Assembly (NCBI RefSeq): GCF_029674545.1
Contig: NZ_CP121354.1
Span: forward strand, 5,031,001-5,095,000
Source: Mesorhizobium sp. WSM4904
Lineage (GTDB): Bacteria > Pseudomonadota > Alphaproteobacteria > Rhizobiales > Rhizobiaceae
Direction of reading: 5' to 3'
DNA length: 64,000 nt
Shown: positions 54,875 to 63,211 of the stretch, piece by piece
Position numbering within the stretch: the first letter of the stretch is position 1
How the letters are laid out: each line of letters begins with the position of its first letter
The notes under the pieces: model-generated
Told to the model about the DNA's origin: nothing
The model's input: only the letters and a program-made list of their open reading frames with translations
Database searches by the model: none
Position numbers and translations under genes: made by a program

Positions 54875-55180
54875 ACAAAAGGGAGCCGTTTGCCGGACGA
54901 CCGCGTGGCGGTCGCCGGTCGACAGGCGAGGAAAAACGATCGGCCGGGCAAGGGCCGAACCGAACAGCCACCCGGCCAGCCTGAGCGTTGGGGGGCTTGG
55001 CGCCGCCGCGGGGGCAGGCGCCCGCCCGCGCGAACCGCAAAGCTGCGGTCCGCGCGGGCCATGCCAATCCGGTCAATTCCTGCGGTCTTGACGAAAGGAC
55101 GGCGAACCGGAAAGCTCGGCATGGTCGCGGCCGGGCGCTGCAACGGCGCCGTGCGACGAGGCTCCGAGGGAGGCCATGCC

Positions 55181-55675
55181 ATGCCGGGTGCCGACGAAAA
55201 GCTTGCCGCGCTCGGCATCGTGCTGCCGCCGCCGCTGAAACTGCCGCCGGGCATGGTGCTGCCCTTTCCCTGGGTGAACGTGCGCGGCGACCGCGCCTAT
55301 ATCTCCGGCCACGGACCGCAGGAGCCGGACGGTTCGCTCGCCGGCCCGTTCGGCATCGTCGGCAAGAGCGTGTCGCCGGAAGAAGCGCGGGCCTCCGCCC
55401 GCAAGGTCGGGCTGTCGATGCTCGCCAGCCTGAAGCGCGAGCTCGGCAGCCTCGACCGGATCACCGGCTGGTGCCGCGTGCACGGCATGGTCAATTCGGC
55501 GCCGGGCTTTATCCAGACGCCGGCTGTGATGAACGGCTTTTCCGATCTCATCCTCGAGGTCTTCGGGCCGGAGATCGGCCGCCACGCCCGCACCGCCATC
55601 GGCGTCGCGGCGCTACCCTTCGATCTCCCGGTCGAGATCGAGGCGGAGGTGACGATCAAGGAGCGAATGGCTTGA
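55181..55675 (+). CDS. RidA-family enamine/imine deaminase
   Basis: 164 residues. The RidA core is visible as AYISGHGPQEPDG, then ARKVGLSMLASLKRELGSLD and the C-terminal GRHARTAIGVAALPFDLPVE (as two shorter patterns), with the catalytic-type Arg before the TAIGVAALP strand. The family hydrolyses reactive enamines formed by PLP enzymes. The start ATG at 55181 has GGGAGG nine bases upstream. It is about 20 residues longer at the N-terminus than the minimal RidA, as in the YjgF-like subfamily with an N-terminal extension. Confidence 0.85.
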   Translation: MPGADEKLAALGIVLPPPLKLPPGMVLPFPWVNVRGDRAYISGHGPQEPDGSLAGPFGIVGKSVSPEEARASARKVGLSMLASLKRELGSLDRITGWCRVHGMVNSAPGFIQTPAVMNGFSDLILEVFGPEIGRHARTAIGVAALPFDLPVEIEAEVTIKERMA

Positions 55676-55735
55676 CCAGATTGTCGTCGGCGCGATAGGC
55701 GGACGCACAGCCACCCAACCGATGAAAGACCCGCC

Positions 55736-55957
55736 ATGACAGACGCCATCGTAAAGGACAGCAACGGCACGCCGCTGAAGGATGGCGACTCCGTCACCCT
55801 GATCAAGGACCTCAAGGTCAAGGGCACGTCCGAGACGATCAAGCGCGGCACGCTGGTGAAGAACATCCGCCTCAACGGCAATCCCGGCGAGATCGAATGC
55901 AACACCAAGCAGGTGAAGGGCCTGGTGCTGAAGACGGAGTTTTTGAAGAAGGCGTGA
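55736..55957 (+). CDS. PhnA-domain small protein
   Basis: 73 residues matching the C-terminal domain of PhnA/YjdM: VKDSNGTPLKDGDSVTLIKD, then LKVKGTSETIKRGTLVKNIR and KGLVLKTEFLKK. The zinc-ribbon half of the long form is missing, as in many alphaproteobacterial versions. The biochemical role of the domain is not established despite the name; it is not proof of phosphonate use. It starts 60 bases after RidA and may share its transcript. Confidence 0.8.
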   Translation: MTDAIVKDSNGTPLKDGDSVTLIKDLKVKGTSETIKRGTLVKNIRLNGNPGEIECNTKQVKGLVLKTEFLKKA

Positions 55958-55969
55958 GTGCGGGGGCGC

Positions 55970-56205
55970 CGGCGCCCAGTCTCCCCTCAAGGCCTTGTAG
56001 GGAGGATGTCCGGCAGGACAAAGGGGCACTCCAACCCCTTCCTTCGTCATCCTAGGGTCTGCGCGCGTCGCTTCGCTCCTTGTTCCGTCCTAGGATGACG
56101 AAGACGAGATAGGCGGCGCCTTTAAGCCCTCGGTCCTGCCCGTCCTCCGCTGAAGCTGCGGAGGGTGGACCGGACATCTCCCCACAAGGACGAGATCGGC
56201 AGCTT
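55970..56205. repeat. Second mosaic of dispersed repeats
   Basis: Contains a CCTTGTAGGGAGGATG arm, the GTCATCCTAGGG...CCTAGGATGACG module (56046-56102), the CGTCCTCCGCTGAAGC...GCGGAGGGTGGACC stem and a CTCCCCACAAGG arm. These are the modules seen at 25319-25600, with the first in opposite orientation. Confidence 0.65.
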
Positions 56206-56350
56206 TGGCGCTGCGCTGCCCCTCCATTTCGTCTTCGTCTCCCTCCCCTTATGTTGCACTGCGTTAGATTTGTTGCATTGCGATATAGACCCGTAGGCGC
56301 GAGGCTTGACCCCAGGCGGGATACGAACGACCGTTGCGAGGTTCGTCTTC

Positions 56351-58363
56351 GTGTCAGCACCATCGCCGGATTTCCGGCCAGACATCGAGGGGTTGCGAGC
56401 GCTTGCCGTGGCGGGCGTCGTCGCCTTCCATTTCGGCCTCGCCGCGCTGCCCGGCGGCTTTGCCGGCGTCGACATCTTCTTCGTCATCTCCGGCTATCTG
56501 ATCACCCGCCATCTGACCACCGAGATTTCGCAGACCGGCCGGCTCGACTTCCTGCGCTTCTATGCCCGGCGCGCGCGCAGGCTGCTGCCGGTTGCGCTCT
56601 TCGTCATCGCCGCCACGCTTGCCGCGGGCGCGATCATCCTGTCGCCGGAGGAGCAGGCGCTTTATTCCAAAGGCGCGATGTGGGCCTCGGCCTATATCAT
56701 CAACCTGTGGCTGATCCGCTGGTCGTTCGACTATTTCGCCAATGACGCCGCCAACAATCCTTTCATCCACTACTGGTCGCTGTCGGTGGAGGAGCAATTC
56801 TATCTCGCCTGGCCGGCGCTGTTGATGCTGGCGGCCTGGCTGAGACCGGGCAAGCGGACGATCATGCTTGCAATCGGCATTGCCGGCCTCGTCTCCTTCG
56901 CGGTCTGCGCGTGGCTGACGACCGTGTCGCAGCCCTGGGCCTTCTACTTCTCGCCGCTGCGCGCCTGGGAGTTCGCCGCCGGCGGGCTGGCCTCGATGGC
57001 GCCCGCATGGCTGCTCCAGAAGCGCCCGCGGCTCGCCCTGGCGTTCAGCCTGGCCGGGCTGGCGCTGATCGCTTTCGCATACCTCACCTTCAGCGAGGAG
57101 GCTCCCTTCCCCGGTCTCCTGGCACTGGTGCCGGTGGCCGGCACCGTCCTTCTTCTGCTGGCGGGAGCGGCAGGCGTCAGGGATGGCATTTTTTCACGCA
57201 ATTCCGAACGGAAAACCGCGGGGCACTTTTCCTGGAGTTGCGTCAATGCCGCCCTGGCGCTGCCACCCTTGCAGTGGGTCGGAAAACTTTCCTATTCGCT
57301 CTATCTCTGGCACTGGCCGGTCATCGTCTATGCCGGCATGCTGGTGGAGGAGCTGACGCTCGCCCAACGCCTCGCCTGCCTCGGGCTGACGTTGGCGCTC
57401 TCGGCGCTGAGCTACCATTTCATCGAGAATCCGATCCGTCGCAACGGCTGGCTTATGGCCAATGCGGCGCGGGCGCTGGTGCCGGCCCTCCTCCTGACCG
57501 GCACCGGCGTCGCAGCCGCCTACGGCAATGCAGCACTTGCGGTGCGCCACCAGAACCCCGAGCAGCGCAGCATCGCGGCAAGTGCGGCCGAACCCGCCAC
57601 CGCGCGCGCCAAGGCCTGCGTGGAGGGCTACGACACGGTGACGCCGAAACCCTGCGTGTTTGGCAATGGCCAGCGCATGATCGCGCTGTTCGGCGATTCC
57701 CATGCCGATCACTGGTCGACGCCGCTGATCGAGGCGGGAAAGAAGAACGGCTACCGCGTCGAAACTTGGCTGAAGAGCTCGTGCCGTCCCTCGCGCTACT
57801 CCTACTTCGTCACGAAGCTCAACCGCGACTACCGCGAATGCGACCAATGGCGCGAGCAGGCGATCAAGGAGATCATCGCCGCGAAGCCTTCGCTGGTGGT
57901 GATCTCGGAGCTGGCGCTGACCTCCTCACGCAAGATGGCGGCCGGCAAGGGCCAGCCGGACACGCCGGACGCCGTGTGGCGGGCCGGCCTGCGCTCGACG
58001 CTTACGAGCCTGAGCAAGGCCGGGCTGAAGATCGCCTTCATCCGCGACGTGCCGTTCAACGACGAGAACATCGACACCTGCGTGTCGCGCGCGCTGTGGC
58101 GCGACAAGGCGCCTTCGCTCTGCGACCAGACCCGCGCCGATGCCGCCAACGACAAGATGGCGGCGGTCGAGCGCGATATCGTGACCAGCGTGCCCAACGC
58201 CTCTTACGTCGACCTCACCGACCGTTTCTGCAACGCCACCACCTGCCACGTCTTCATCGACGGCCAGCTCGCCTTCCGCGACCAGCACCATCTGGCGACG
58301 CCATTCGCGGAATCGCTGGAGCCGGAGGTGGAGAAAAGGGTGATTTCGAAGGTGGGGAGGTAG
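56351..58363 (+). CDS. OafA/YrhL-type acyltransferase with SGNH-like C-terminal domain
   Basis: 670 residues. The acyltransferase-3 membrane domain begins FRPDIEGLRALAVAGVVAFH, with GFAGVDIFFVISGYLI and YWSLSVEEQFYLAWPAL, about ten helices in total. A soluble domain follows from about residue 430 with ALFGDSHADHWS, the Gly-Asp-Ser-His motif of SGNH hydrolases, and a late DQHHLATPF. It should O-acylate a surface polysaccharide or lipid. I choose the GTG at 56351 (GCGAGG nine bases upstream). A dispersed repeat is embedded in frame near residue 283, in a loop between helices. Confidence 0.85.
   Translation: MSAPSPDFRPDIEGLRALAVAGVVAFHFGLAALPGGFAGVDIFFVISGYLITRHLTTEISQTGRLDFLRFYARRARRLLPVALFVIAATLAAGAIILSPEEQALYSKGAMWASAYIINLWLIRWSFDYFANDAANNPFIHYWSLSVEEQFYLAWPALLMLAAWLRPGKRTIMLAIGIAGLVSFAVCAWLTTVSQPWAFYFSPLRAWEFAAGGLASMAPAWLLQKRPRLALAFSLAGLALIAFAYLTFSEEAPFPGLLALVPVAGTVLLLLAGAAGVRDGIFSRNSERKTAGHFSWSCVNAALALPPLQWVGKLSYSLYLWHWPVIVYAGMLVEELTLAQRLACLGLTLALSALSYHFIENPIRRNGWLMANAARALVPALLLTGTGVAAAYGNAALAVRHQNPEQRSIAASAAEPATARAKACVEGYDTVTPKPCVFGNGQRMIALFGDSHADHWSTPLIEAGKKNGYRVETWLKSSCRPSRYSYFVTKLNRDYRECDQWREQAIKEIIAAKPSLVVISELALTSSRKMAAGKGQPDTPDAVWRAGLRSTLTSLSKAGLKIAFIRDVPFNDENIDTCVSRALWRDKAPSLCDQTRADAANDKMAAVERDIVTSVPNASYVDLTDRFCNATTCHVFIDGQLAFRDQHHLATPFAESLEPEVEKRVISKVGR
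57190..57243. repeat. AATTCC-type repeat inside the acyltransferase gene, copy 3
   Basis: CACGCAATTCCGAACGGAAA and CACTTTTCCTGGAGTTGCG match the copies at 14091 and 54835. It lies within the coding sequence without breaking the frame, adding the residues SRNSERKTAGHFSW to a loop. Confidence 0.75.
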
Positions 58364-58372
58364 GGCGAGCCT

Positions 58373-58530
58373 GTCTCCCCCCTTGAGGGGGAGATGTCGC
58401 CGAAGGCGACAGAGGGTCGCCGCGCGTGAAGCGCCTGCGTCTTTCTTGCAGAGACAGAGGGCGTTGGCGCTCTACGTGAGACGACCCCCTCTGGCCGTTT
58501 CACGGCCATCTCCCCCTCAATGGGGGAGAT
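58373..58530. repeat. Complete mosaic repeat upstream of the Tyr/His-rich array
   Basis: CTCCCCCCTTGAGGGGGAGA, GTCGCCGAAGGCGAC, the GCGTGAAGCGCC word and CTCCCCCTCAATGGGGGAGA. It separates the acyltransferase from the first Tyr/His-rich gene. Confidence 0.75.
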
Positions 58531-58613
58531 CGGCGCCACATTTTCCCGGGAACACCGCCCGTCCCGAAACCGTTTATCCGTCGAAGGGGCAACCATCGAA
58601 AGAGGAGGCAGCG

Positions 58614-58919
58614 ATGAAAAAGCTTCTGCTTGCTTCGATGATCGCCATCGCCTCGGCGTTTGCGATCGCGCCGGCCAGCGCCGCCAGTGTCGAGTTCGGC
58701 ATCGGCGTCGGTCCCGGCTACGACTATGGAGACTATTACGACGGGTATTACCCGCACCGTTATTACCGGACCGTCTATGATGACGACTACTACGCTCCCA
58801 GCGATCGTTACGTGGCTCGCTATCATCACCGGTATTATCGCGACAATTGCCGGGTCGAGTACGTAAGGCACTGGCGCCATCACCACCGCGTGATCGAGCG
58901 AGTGCGCGTTTGCGACTAA
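58614..58919 (+). CDS. Tyr/His-rich secreted protein 1
   Basis: 101 residues, first of four tandem paralogues. A signal peptide (MKKLLLASMIAIASAFAIAP, cleaved after ASA) is followed by a Gly/Tyr/Asp-rich stretch with repeated tyrosines (DYGDYYDGYYPHRYY), then a His/Arg-rich C-terminus. Two Cys bracket the motif CRVEYVRHWRHHHRV and end in RVRVC, which recurs in paralogue 3. AGAGGAGGCAGCG is a strong ribosome site. The Tyr/His/Gly composition suggests a periplasmic metal- or redox-binding or structural protein, but no named family was recognised. Confidence 0.8.
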   Translation: MKKLLLASMIAIASAFAIAPASAASVEFGIGVGPGYDYGDYYDGYYPHRYYRTVYDDDYYAPSDRYVARYHHRYYRDNCRVEYVRHWRHHHRVIERVRVCD

Positions 58920-58931
58920 CCGGCAATAGCT

Positions 58932-59066
58932 GATCTCCCCCTTCGCGGGGCAGATGCCGCCGAAAGCGGCAAAGGGGTCGCCGCGCGTGAAGCGCCAACG
59001 GCTTTTCTGCGACACGACGGCGATTTATGCGAGACGATCGGCCGCTTTGCGGTCATCTCCCCCTCA
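58932..59066. repeat. Mosaic repeat between Tyr/His-rich genes 1 and 2
   Basis: CTCCCCCTTCGCGGGGCAGA, GCCGCCGAAAGCGGC, GCGTGAAGCGCC and a final CATCTCCCCCTCAG. The right arm has lost its mirrored half. Confidence 0.65.
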
Positions 59067-59177
59067 GAACCAATCGCCGCCCGTCCCGGGCGGCGACCCG
59101 GGCGGCGAATATTAGCGATCGGGAACATAGGCTGCCTCCGGCGCGTTGATGAGCTACCCCCAAGGAGGGAGGTAGCC

Positions 59178-59516
59178 ATGAAAAAGCTCCTGCTTGCCTC
59201 CGTCATAGCCATTGCGTCGGCGGCCGCCGTGACCGCTCCCGCCAATGCCGGCCGCATCGAGTTCGGGATCGGCATCGGCGATGGCTATTACAATGACTAT
59301 TATGACGACTACGGCCCTTACTACGGCGACTATTACGGCGATCGCTACATGTATAGACCGTATTATGGCGGATATTACAGCTACAGGCCGCATTACTATT
59401 ATCGCCACTACTACGTTCGGCATCACTACTACTACAGGCACCACAGGCGCTGCCATGTCGAATATGTGCGGCGGCACCACAGGTTCTACGAGGCAATTCG
59501 CGTCTGCAGGTACTGA
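59178..59516 (+). CDS. Tyr/His-rich secreted protein 2
   Basis: 112 residues. Signal peptide MKKLLLASVIAIASAAAVTA, cleavage near ANA. The mature part is GRIEFGIGIGDGYYNDYYDD, then many YY pairs and a run of alternating Tyr, His and Arg (HYYYRHYYVRHHYYY). The C-terminus CHVEYVRRHHRFYEAIRVC keeps the two Cys of paralogue 1 with a shorter spacer. A GGAGGGAGGTAGCC ribosome site precedes the ATG. The first 25 residues after the signal match paralogue 1 closely, showing gene duplication. Confidence 0.8.
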   Translation: MKKLLLASVIAIASAAAVTAPANAGRIEFGIGIGDGYYNDYYDDYGPYYGDYYGDRYMYRPYYGGYYSYRPHYYYRHYYVRHHYYYRHHRRCHVEYVRRHHRFYEAIRVCRY

Positions 59517-59673
59517 GCCGTGCGGCCGGCTTAAAGCGCGTCGCGCCCATACGGATCAGACGACGGCCGCCATGGATGCGTGGCGGCGGGCTGATTTGCC
59601 GCGCAAGCGTTGCCACGGGAAGCCTTTCGGCGCCGCACGCGTTGTCATGACGAACCTTCAGGAGGAGATCGTC

Positions 59674-59997
59674 ATGAGAAAGCTTCTACTTGTTTCGACG
59701 ATCGTCATCGCCGCGGCTGCGACCATGGCCCCGCCGGCGGAGGCGCGCGTGTTCCTCGGCAGCGGCGGCTATTTCGGTTTTGGCCCGTTCGGCGACTTCT
59801 ACGACAGCTACGGCGAATATCCGTCCTACGGTCCCTATTGGGGCGGGCCCTATTACGACTACGGCCCTCGCGCCTACAACGACTATGACGGCAGCTACGT
59901 GGCGCGCTACGCCTACGGCCGACACTGCCGGCTGGAGCGGGTGAGCCACTGGCGCCACCACCACCGCGTGGTTGAACGCGTGCGCGTATGCGGGTAA
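59674..59997 (+). CDS. Tyr/His-rich secreted protein 3
   Basis: 107 residues. Signal peptide MRKLLLVSTIVIAAAATMAP, cleavage after AEA. The middle is Gly/Phe/Tyr-rich (GYFGFGPFGDFYDSYGEY, then PYWGGPYYDYGP) and the C-terminus is CRLERVSHWRHHHRV ending RVRVCG, almost identical to that of paralogue 1. AGGAGGAGATCGTC stands before the ATG, and the preceding CGAACCTTC word is shared with gene 4. Confidence 0.8.
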   Translation: MRKLLLVSTIVIAAAATMAPPAEARVFLGSGGYFGFGPFGDFYDSYGEYPSYGPYWGGPYYDYGPRAYNDYDGSYVARYAYGRHCRLERVSHWRHHHRVVERVRVCG

Positions 59998-60023
59998 TGC
60001 GGCCTCCGAAAACCGGGCTTGGA

Positions 60024-60117
60024 CAAGTTCAGCATTTGAATCGCTGAAGCGGTCCAAGTATTTGTTTCCACGCGATTTCGGCCGCGAACCCGCCAGACGG
60101 ATTTCCTGGAATTCGCC
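60024..60117. repeat. Degenerate AATTCC-type repeat, copy 4
   Basis: CAGCATTTGAATCGCTGAAG followed by CACGCGATTTCGGCCGCGAA and TTTCCTGGAATTCGC. It lies between Tyr/His-rich genes 3 and 4. Confidence 0.5.
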
Positions 60118-60235
60118 TTGGCCGGCGCTGGGCCGGGTCGGTCTTCCCATGCCGCCGATTTCCGGTTGAACCGCGCGCAGGAAGCCTTTCGCAATCCTGA
60201 GCGTTATCACGGTGAACCTTCAGGAGGAGGTTGCC

Positions 60236-60562
60236 ATGAAAAAACTCTTACTTGCATCGGCGATCGCCATCGCCTCGGCAGCGGCAACCGTCGCGCCGGC
60301 GGATGCGCACGGATTCTTCGGTTTCGGTCTCGGTTTCGGACCGTTCGGCGGCTATCCGTTCTACGGCGGCCCATTCTGCGGCGGCCCGTTCTGCGACTAT
60401 GGCGGCCGCTACTACGGCCCGCGCTACTACGACGACTATTATCCCGGCTACGTGGTCCGCTATCCGCACTACTATCGGTACCATAGGCACTACTATTACA
60501 GGCACCACCACCGGTATCATCACCACTACCGGCACCACCATCGGTACTATTACAGGTATTAG
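60236..60562 (+). CDS. Tyr/His-rich secreted protein 4
   Basis: 108 residues. Signal peptide MKKLLLASAIAIASAAATVA, cleavage after ADA. The mature N-terminus is FGFGLGFGPFGGYPFYGGPF with two Cys in FCGGPFCDYGG, and the last 45 residues are almost only Tyr, His and Arg (HYYYRHHHRYHHHYRHHH). The CRxE...RVC end of paralogues 1 and 3 is lost, and the Cys pair has moved to the Gly-rich part. CAGGAGGTTGCC precedes the ATG. This is the most divergent of the four. Confidence 0.8.
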   Translation: MKKLLLASAIAIASAAATVAPADAHGFFGFGLGFGPFGGYPFYGGPFCGGPFCDYGGRYYGPRYYDDYYPGYVVRYPHYYRYHRHYYYRHHHRYHHHYRHHHRYYYRY

Positions 60563-60587
60563 ATAGAAGCCGCAGCGGGCCGCTGGC

Positions 60588-60742
60588 GATCTCCCCCTTG
60601 AGGGGGAGATGTCGCCGAAGGCGACAGAGGGGGTCGCCGCGCGTGAAGCGTCAACGCGTTCCGCGACAAAAGACAACGCCGGCGCTTCATGGGAGACGAC
60701 CCCCTCTGGCCGCTTCGGCCATCTCCCCCTCAAGGGGGGAAA
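60588..60742. repeat. Complete mosaic repeat downstream of the Tyr/His-rich array
   Basis: GATCTCCCCCTTGAGGGGGA, GTCGCCGAAGGCGAC, GCCGCTTCGGC and CTCCCCCTCAAGGGGGGAAA. The arrangement equals the copy at 58373, so the array is bracketed by two such elements. Confidence 0.75.
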
Positions 60743-60810
60743 TTTGCGCCCACCTTGCAAATCCCCGCCAAAATGCCATCTAGAAAGCCGGCATTCACGG
60801 AGAAGCACAC

Positions 60811-62076
60811 GTGACGCAGCGAAGCGGCAGCGCCGACCTGCCGCTGCATGGCGGGCGGGTTCCGAAATGGCTGGGCGAGCGCATGACCAGGCTCGGCGCG
60901 GTGTTGTGCGAAGCCATCATCCATCACTACGGCCGCGACGAGCTTTTGCGGCGCCTCGCCCATCCCTTCTGGTTCCAGTCCTTCGGCGCCGTGATGGGCA
61001 TGGACTGGCATTCCTCCGGCATCACCACCTCGGTCATCGGCGCGCTGAAGCGCGGGCTGAACCCGATGTCCGGCGAGCTCGGCATCCATGTCTGCGGCGG
61101 GCGCGGCGCGCATTCGCGCAAGACGCCGGGCGAGCTCGTCGCCATCGGCGACCGCATCGGCCTCGACGGCGAGGCTCTCGCCACTGCCAGCCGCCTCGTC
61201 GCCAAGGTGGACAGCGCCGCCGTGCAGGACGGCTACGATCTCTATCTGCACGGCTTCATCGTCACCGATGACGGGCGCTGGGTGGTGGTGCAGCAGGGCA
61301 TGAACGGCGAAGCCCGCCAGGCGCGCCGCTACCACTGGCGGTCGGAGGGGCTCAAAAGCTTCGTCGACCAGCCGCATGCGGCGATCGAGGGCGAGACGCA
61401 AGGCGAGATCGTCAACCTCACCGACCATCGCGCGGAGAAAGCGCGTGGAAGCCAGATCCAGCTTTTGAAGACGATGAGCCCGGAGAAGATCCTGAGCGAG
61501 CTTGCGGTGCTGGAGCCGCCGGCCGAAGCGCCCGAGCCCGCCGCGCAGCCGCTGTTGCCCAATCTCGTCATGCCCGCGCATCACGACGTGCGCGAAAGCG
61601 ATATCGTCATGCGCCGCCTGCACGGCAATATCGCCTCCGCGATCGAAAGCGGCCCCAAGGATTTCCCCGAACTGCTCCTGGTGCCTGGCGTCGGCCCGCG
61701 CACCGTGCGCGCTCTGGCCATGGTCTCGGAAGTGGTGCACGGCGCGCCCTGCCGCTTCTCCGACCCGGCCCGCTTTTCGCTAGCCCACGGCGGCAAGGAC
61801 CGCCACCCCTTCCCCGTGCCGCTGAAGGTCTATGACGAGACGATCGCGGTGCTGAAATCGGCGGTGGCGAAGGCAAAGCTCGGGCGGGACGAAGAGCTGC
61901 AGGCGCTCAAGCGGCTGGATGGGGAGTCGCGGCGGATGGAGCGGTATGTGACCGGGCCGAGCTTGAAGGAGATTGTGGCTGGGGAGATGGACCAGTCGCA
62001 TCTGCTGGGCGGGCGGAGTGTGTTTGGGTGGGAGCCACATGACGGTGAGCCGAAGGCGCCGAAGAAAGGCGCTTGA
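60811..62076 (+). CDS. DUF763 protein
   Basis: 421 residues. The family blocks are LPLHGGRVPKWLGERMTRL, FWFQSFGAVMGMDWHSSGI, HVCGGRGAHSRKTPGEL and, in the second half, LLLVPGVGPRTVRALAMVSE, a helix-hairpin-helix DNA-binding motif. The N-terminal half has conserved His and Asp residues suggesting an enzyme. The function of DUF763 is not established; a nucleic-acid-related role is inferred from the hairpin motif. The start is a GTG at 60811 with GGAGAAGCACAC before it. Genes on both sides are unrelated. Confidence 0.85.
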   Translation: MTQRSGSADLPLHGGRVPKWLGERMTRLGAVLCEAIIHHYGRDELLRRLAHPFWFQSFGAVMGMDWHSSGITTSVIGALKRGLNPMSGELGIHVCGGRGAHSRKTPGELVAIGDRIGLDGEALATASRLVAKVDSAAVQDGYDLYLHGFIVTDDGRWVVVQQGMNGEARQARRYHWRSEGLKSFVDQPHAAIEGETQGEIVNLTDHRAEKARGSQIQLLKTMSPEKILSELAVLEPPAEAPEPAAQPLLPNLVMPAHHDVRESDIVMRRLHGNIASAIESGPKDFPELLLVPGVGPRTVRALAMVSEVVHGAPCRFSDPARFSLAHGGKDRHPFPVPLKVYDETIAVLKSAVAKAKLGRDEELQALKRLDGESRRMERYVTGPSLKEIVAGEMDQSHLLGGRSVFGWEPHDGEPKAPKKGA

Positions 62077-62112
62077 GGCGCCGCGCTGTAACGCGCTGAC
62101 AACGACCATCGG

Positions 62113-62305
62113 CCGGCGCTGCCCCTCATTGCCCTGCCGGGCATTTCTCCCCGTATAGTGACGGGGAGAAAGATGCTGTCATCGCCGCTTTCGCCAATTT
62201 TCAACGCTGCTATGGGCGCCAGCGTCGCGGCCAGCCACCTTCTCCCCGTCACTATACGGGGAGAAGGTGCCGGCAGGCGGATGAGGGGCAGCGCCAGCGT
62301 ATGTG
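62113..62305. repeat. Large inverted repeat of about 190 bases
   Basis: The left arm GGCGCTGCCCCTCATTGCCC and TTCTCCCCGTATAGTGACGG is mirrored by CCGTCACTATACGGGGAGAA and ATGAGGGGCAGCGCCAGCG on the right. Each arm contains its own TCTCCCCGT...ACGGGGAGA stem. It covers most of the 315-base gap after DUF763; no gene is seen there. Confidence 0.75.
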
Positions 62306-62391
62306 ATCTGGGAATCAAGCGGTCGCGCAACTCACACTTTGATTCACCAAGCTACACCAAGCGGCTGATTTCGCGATATCGATTGGCTCCG

Positions 62392-62988
62392 TCACCCCGC
62401 CTTCCTCCCCATTATCCCGTAGTGCACCGTCAGCAGATCCAGCCCGATCTTCAGCAGCTTGACCACCACGTCGCGTCCGTCGCCGGTGCGTTCGGCGATG
62501 GCCTTCACCGACTGGCCTTCGAGGCAGATTCTTCGCACCACTTCCGCCACCTCCCAGTGGGCAAGCACGGCTGCGGCCTGCGCGTGGGCGCGGCCGGCTG
62601 ACAGCACGCGGTCGGGGATGCCGCCGCCGACGCGGCCGCCGTCGACGCGCTCGCTCCAGGATTGCGGCTGCAGGCCCTCGCGGGCGGCGCGCTCGAAATC
62701 GTCGCGGAAGCGTTGGCCGGCCTCGCGCTGCTGGCGAGAGAGCGAGGTGATGCCCACCAGCGGATCGACATTGCGCAGGCGCACGATGCCGCCGGTGGAG
62801 GTGTAGCCGCCGTTCGACACCTCGTAGACGCGGCGCGCCTCGGCCGTGCCGGGGGTGAGGCGCTGGCGGCCGAAGCGGTCCTCCTTCAGCGCGAAGTCGT
62901 GGCCGATCTCGCGGCGTATGCGCACCTGCTCGGCCTCGCCCTTGGGGAGTTTCGGCGGTTGCGCTTTTTTCGAGGGTTTGCGGGGCAT
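62392..62988 (-). CDS. DUF6456 protein
   Basis: 198 residues. The C-terminal half follows the DUF6456 pattern: VDPLVGITSLSRQQREAGQR, FRDDFERAA, then an ICLEGQSVKAIAERTGDGRD helix-turn-helix-like block and VVKLLKIGLDLLTVHYGI. The N-terminal part is basic. Rhizobial relatives lie in prophage replication regions or next to chromosome-partition genes. The ATG at 62988 has AAGGACCGCCTC upstream; a longer form from 63021 lacks that site. It is co-directional with the two genes to its right. Confidence 0.7.
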   Translation of the reverse strand: MPRKPSKKAQPPKLPKGEAEQVRIRREIGHDFALKEDRFGRQRLTPGTAEARRVYEVSNGGYTSTGGIVRLRNVDPLVGITSLSRQQREAGQRFRDDFERAAREGLQPQSWSERVDGGRVGGGIPDRVLSAGRAHAQAAAVLAHWEVAEVVRRICLEGQSVKAIAERTGDGRDVVVKLLKIGLDLLTVHYGIMGRKAG

Positions 62989-63026
62989 GAGGCGGTCCTT
63001 GGGTTGGGTGGCAATTGGCAAGGCTG

Positions 63027-63195
63027 GCGGGACAGCGCCCCCTCTGCCCTGCCGGGCATCTCCCCCACTTGGGGGGAGATTGGCTGTGTTGTTCGCCCCA
63101 CCTTCTCCTGCAACGTAGGCGCTTAGCGAAAGCGGTGGCGAAAGCTGATCTCCCCCCTTGAGGGGGAGATGGCCGGCAGGCCAGAGGGGGGTGCC
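63027..63195. repeat. Mosaic repeat between DUF6456 and the hypothetical gene
   Basis: GCGGGACAGCGCCCCCTCTG, CCTGCCGGGC and CTCCCCCACTTGGGGGGAGA (63027-63083), then a half element TCTCCCCCCTTGAGGGGGAG with GGCCGGCAGGCC (63147-63195). Confidence 0.7.
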
Positions 63196-63211
63196 TGGCG
63201 CCGGCGTATCA

